The notes under the pieces are model-generated. The model did no database searches, was not told where the DNA came from, and saw only the letters and a list, made by a program, of their open reading frames with translations. A DNA stretch of 7,309 nucleotides. It comes from Candidatus Delongbacteria bacterium. Its GTDB lineage: Bacteria; Delongbacteria; UBA4055. The DNA lies in the NCBI GenBank assembly GCA_016938535.1, contig JAFGUL010000115.1:1-7309 (forward strand), read 5' to 3'. The position numbers were made by a program, and so were the translations under genes. Below, in pieces: positions 6,350 to 7,309 of the stretch. Position 1 is the stretch's first letter; the number at the start of each line of letters is the position of its first letter.

Positions 6350-7309
6350 ATGAAAAATTTTCTGATCATCATAATACTGTTCGCTTTAGCACTGGGCGGG
6401 ATGGAATTGTTTAAGGGTGACCCTGAAATACAGGCAGCCGCTGCTGAAATACCTGCCGGCGATATTTCGAAAATGTCACCTGCCGCAGAAGGTAACAACA
6501 CCTTCATGATCAAAGCATACAAGTACCTAACAGAAACAGAAAACGGGAAAAACATTTTCATCTCACCCTACAGCATACAGTCGGCTCTCGCTATGACTTT
6601 CGCAGGCGCGGCGGGAAAAACTGAAGAGGAAATGGGTAAAGCTCTGGAATTCCCCGGCAATACTGTCGCTTTTCATGAAAATTTCGGGAAACTGACTGAC
6701 ACCATTAACGGTATTTCAAAAAAAGGCGATATGCAGCTTAGCGTAGCGAACAGCTTGTGGCTGGCTGAGGGATACAAATTCCTGGACGAGTTTTTGAGAA
6801 TAAATAACACATATTATAAAACTGAGACTACCAATCTGAATTTTTCAGAATCTGAAAAAGCGAGAAAAACGATCAACGACTGGGTGGCAGGCAAAACTAA
6901 CGACCGCATAAAAGATCTTATACCACAGGGTATTCTCGACACACTCACAAAACTCGTACTCACAAATGCTGTTTATTTCAAGGCTGAATGGGGGGAACAG
7001 TTCAAAAAAGGCAATACGCAAAAAGCAGAATTTACGACGATGGACGATAAAGCGGTAAAAACCGAAATGATGAACCTCAAGCACAGTTTTCCTTACATGG
7101 AAAATGAGGATATTCAGCTTATAGAAATGCCCTATAAGGGCGGTGACGCTTCGATGTTCGTAATTCTTCCAAAAAAGAAGAACAACCTTAAAGCGATCGA
7201 AAAAGAGCTCGACTGGAAAAACATTGAGAAACTTATTGGGCAGCTGAGCAGGCAACAGGTCGATGTTTATTTTCCCAAGTATAAGATGTCTCTTGAATAC
7301 GAACTCCGA
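6350..7309 (+). CDS. Secreted serpin (serine protease inhibitor), 3' end outside window
   Basis: The frame stays open for 320 codons to the window edge. Serpins trap target proteases by a suicide mechanism: the protease cuts the reactive-centre loop and is locked in a covalent complex. An N-terminal lysine followed by a hydrophobic run (residues about 4-17, FLIIIILFALALGG) and an Ala-rich stretch (AAAAE near residue 30) indicate export. There is no lipobox cysteine, so it is more likely secreted or periplasmic, or anchored by an uncleaved helix, than a lipoprotein. Serpin landmarks are NIFISPYSIQSALAMTFAGA (helix B/shutter), SVANSLW at 131-137, DWVAGKTNDRIKDLIP at 177-192, LVLTNAVYFKAEW at 202-214, and VYFPKYKMSLEYEL at the edge. 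About 90-100 residues should be missing, including the hinge and reactive loop, so inhibitory activity and target specificity cannot be judged. It lies 22 bases after ymdB and is probably in the same transcript. Confidence 0.95.
   Translation, partial: MKNFLIIIILFALALGGMELFKGDPEIQAAAAEIPAGDISKMSPAAEGNNTFMIKAYKYLTETENGKNIFISPYSIQSALAMTFAGAAGKTEEEMGKALEFPGNTVAFHENFGKLTDTINGISKKGDMQLSVANSLWLAEGYKFLDEFLRINNTYYKTETTNLNFSESEKARKTINDWVAGKTNDRIKDLIPQGILDTLTKLVLTNAVYFKAEWGEQFKKGNTQKAEFTTMDDKAVKTEMMNLKHSFPYMENEDIQLIEMPYKGGDASMFVILPKKKNNLKAIEKELDWKNIEKLIGQLSRQQVDVYFPKYKMSLEYELR

Noticed and set aside
6845..7255. Minus-strand 136-codon frame opposite the serpin
   Set aside because: The plus-strand frame encodes clear serpin motifs over the same bases, and the antisense peptide resembles no known family.

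Overview
The window holds a compact, entirely plus-strand run of bacterial housekeeping genes: the 3' part of pheS, then pheT, a small coiled-coil protein, zapA, a structured non-coding RNA best explained as 6S RNA, rny (ribonuclease Y), a ymdB-family metallophosphoesterase, and the first 320 codons of a secreted serpin that runs off the right edge. The DNA is moderately AT-rich, and arginine is coded mostly by AGA/AGG. The order pheS-pheT-(coiled coil)-zapA-RNA-rny resembles what I recall from Bacteroidetes and related FCB-group phyla. The rny-ymdB pair is also common in Firmicutes and other bacteria. I therefore infer an FCB-like or deep-branching bacterium, possibly an uncultured phylum, but the sequence does not settle the taxon.

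Left part (1-2963): the two subunits of phenylalanyl-tRNA synthetase. The alpha subunit lacks its N-terminal half only because the window starts inside it. The beta subunit is complete, with the full bacterial domain set. Middle (2981-3640): a 127-residue coiled-coil protein with a lysine/glutamate-rich tail sits 12 bases upstream of zapA. This suggests a ZapB-like partner in FtsZ-ring assembly, although the assignment rests on position and architecture rather than a recognised family signature.

The gap between zapA and rny (3641-3937) is the most informative non-coding stretch. About 186 bases are enclosed by a 12-bp long-range stem, with an A-rich 5' strand, an inner arm, and a small GAAA-capped hairpin on the 3' strand. 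This matches the general 6S RNA plan (closing stem, central bubble, terminal arm), and the position after zapA is a classic site for ssrS. About 100 bases of AT-rich leader then lead to a good Shine-Dalgarno and rny.

Right part (3938-7309): membrane-anchored RNase Y (mRNA decay) is followed after 14 bases by YmdB, a predicted phosphodiesterase, and after a further 22 bases by a serpin with an N-terminal export signal and a perfect AGGAGG. The tight spacing suggests co-transcription. The window is mostly conserved core genome. The 6S RNA candidate, the zapA-adjacent coiled-coil protein and the exported serpin are the points worth a second look. I found no mobile element, CRISPR array, tRNA or rRNA gene, or convincing new multi-gene system.
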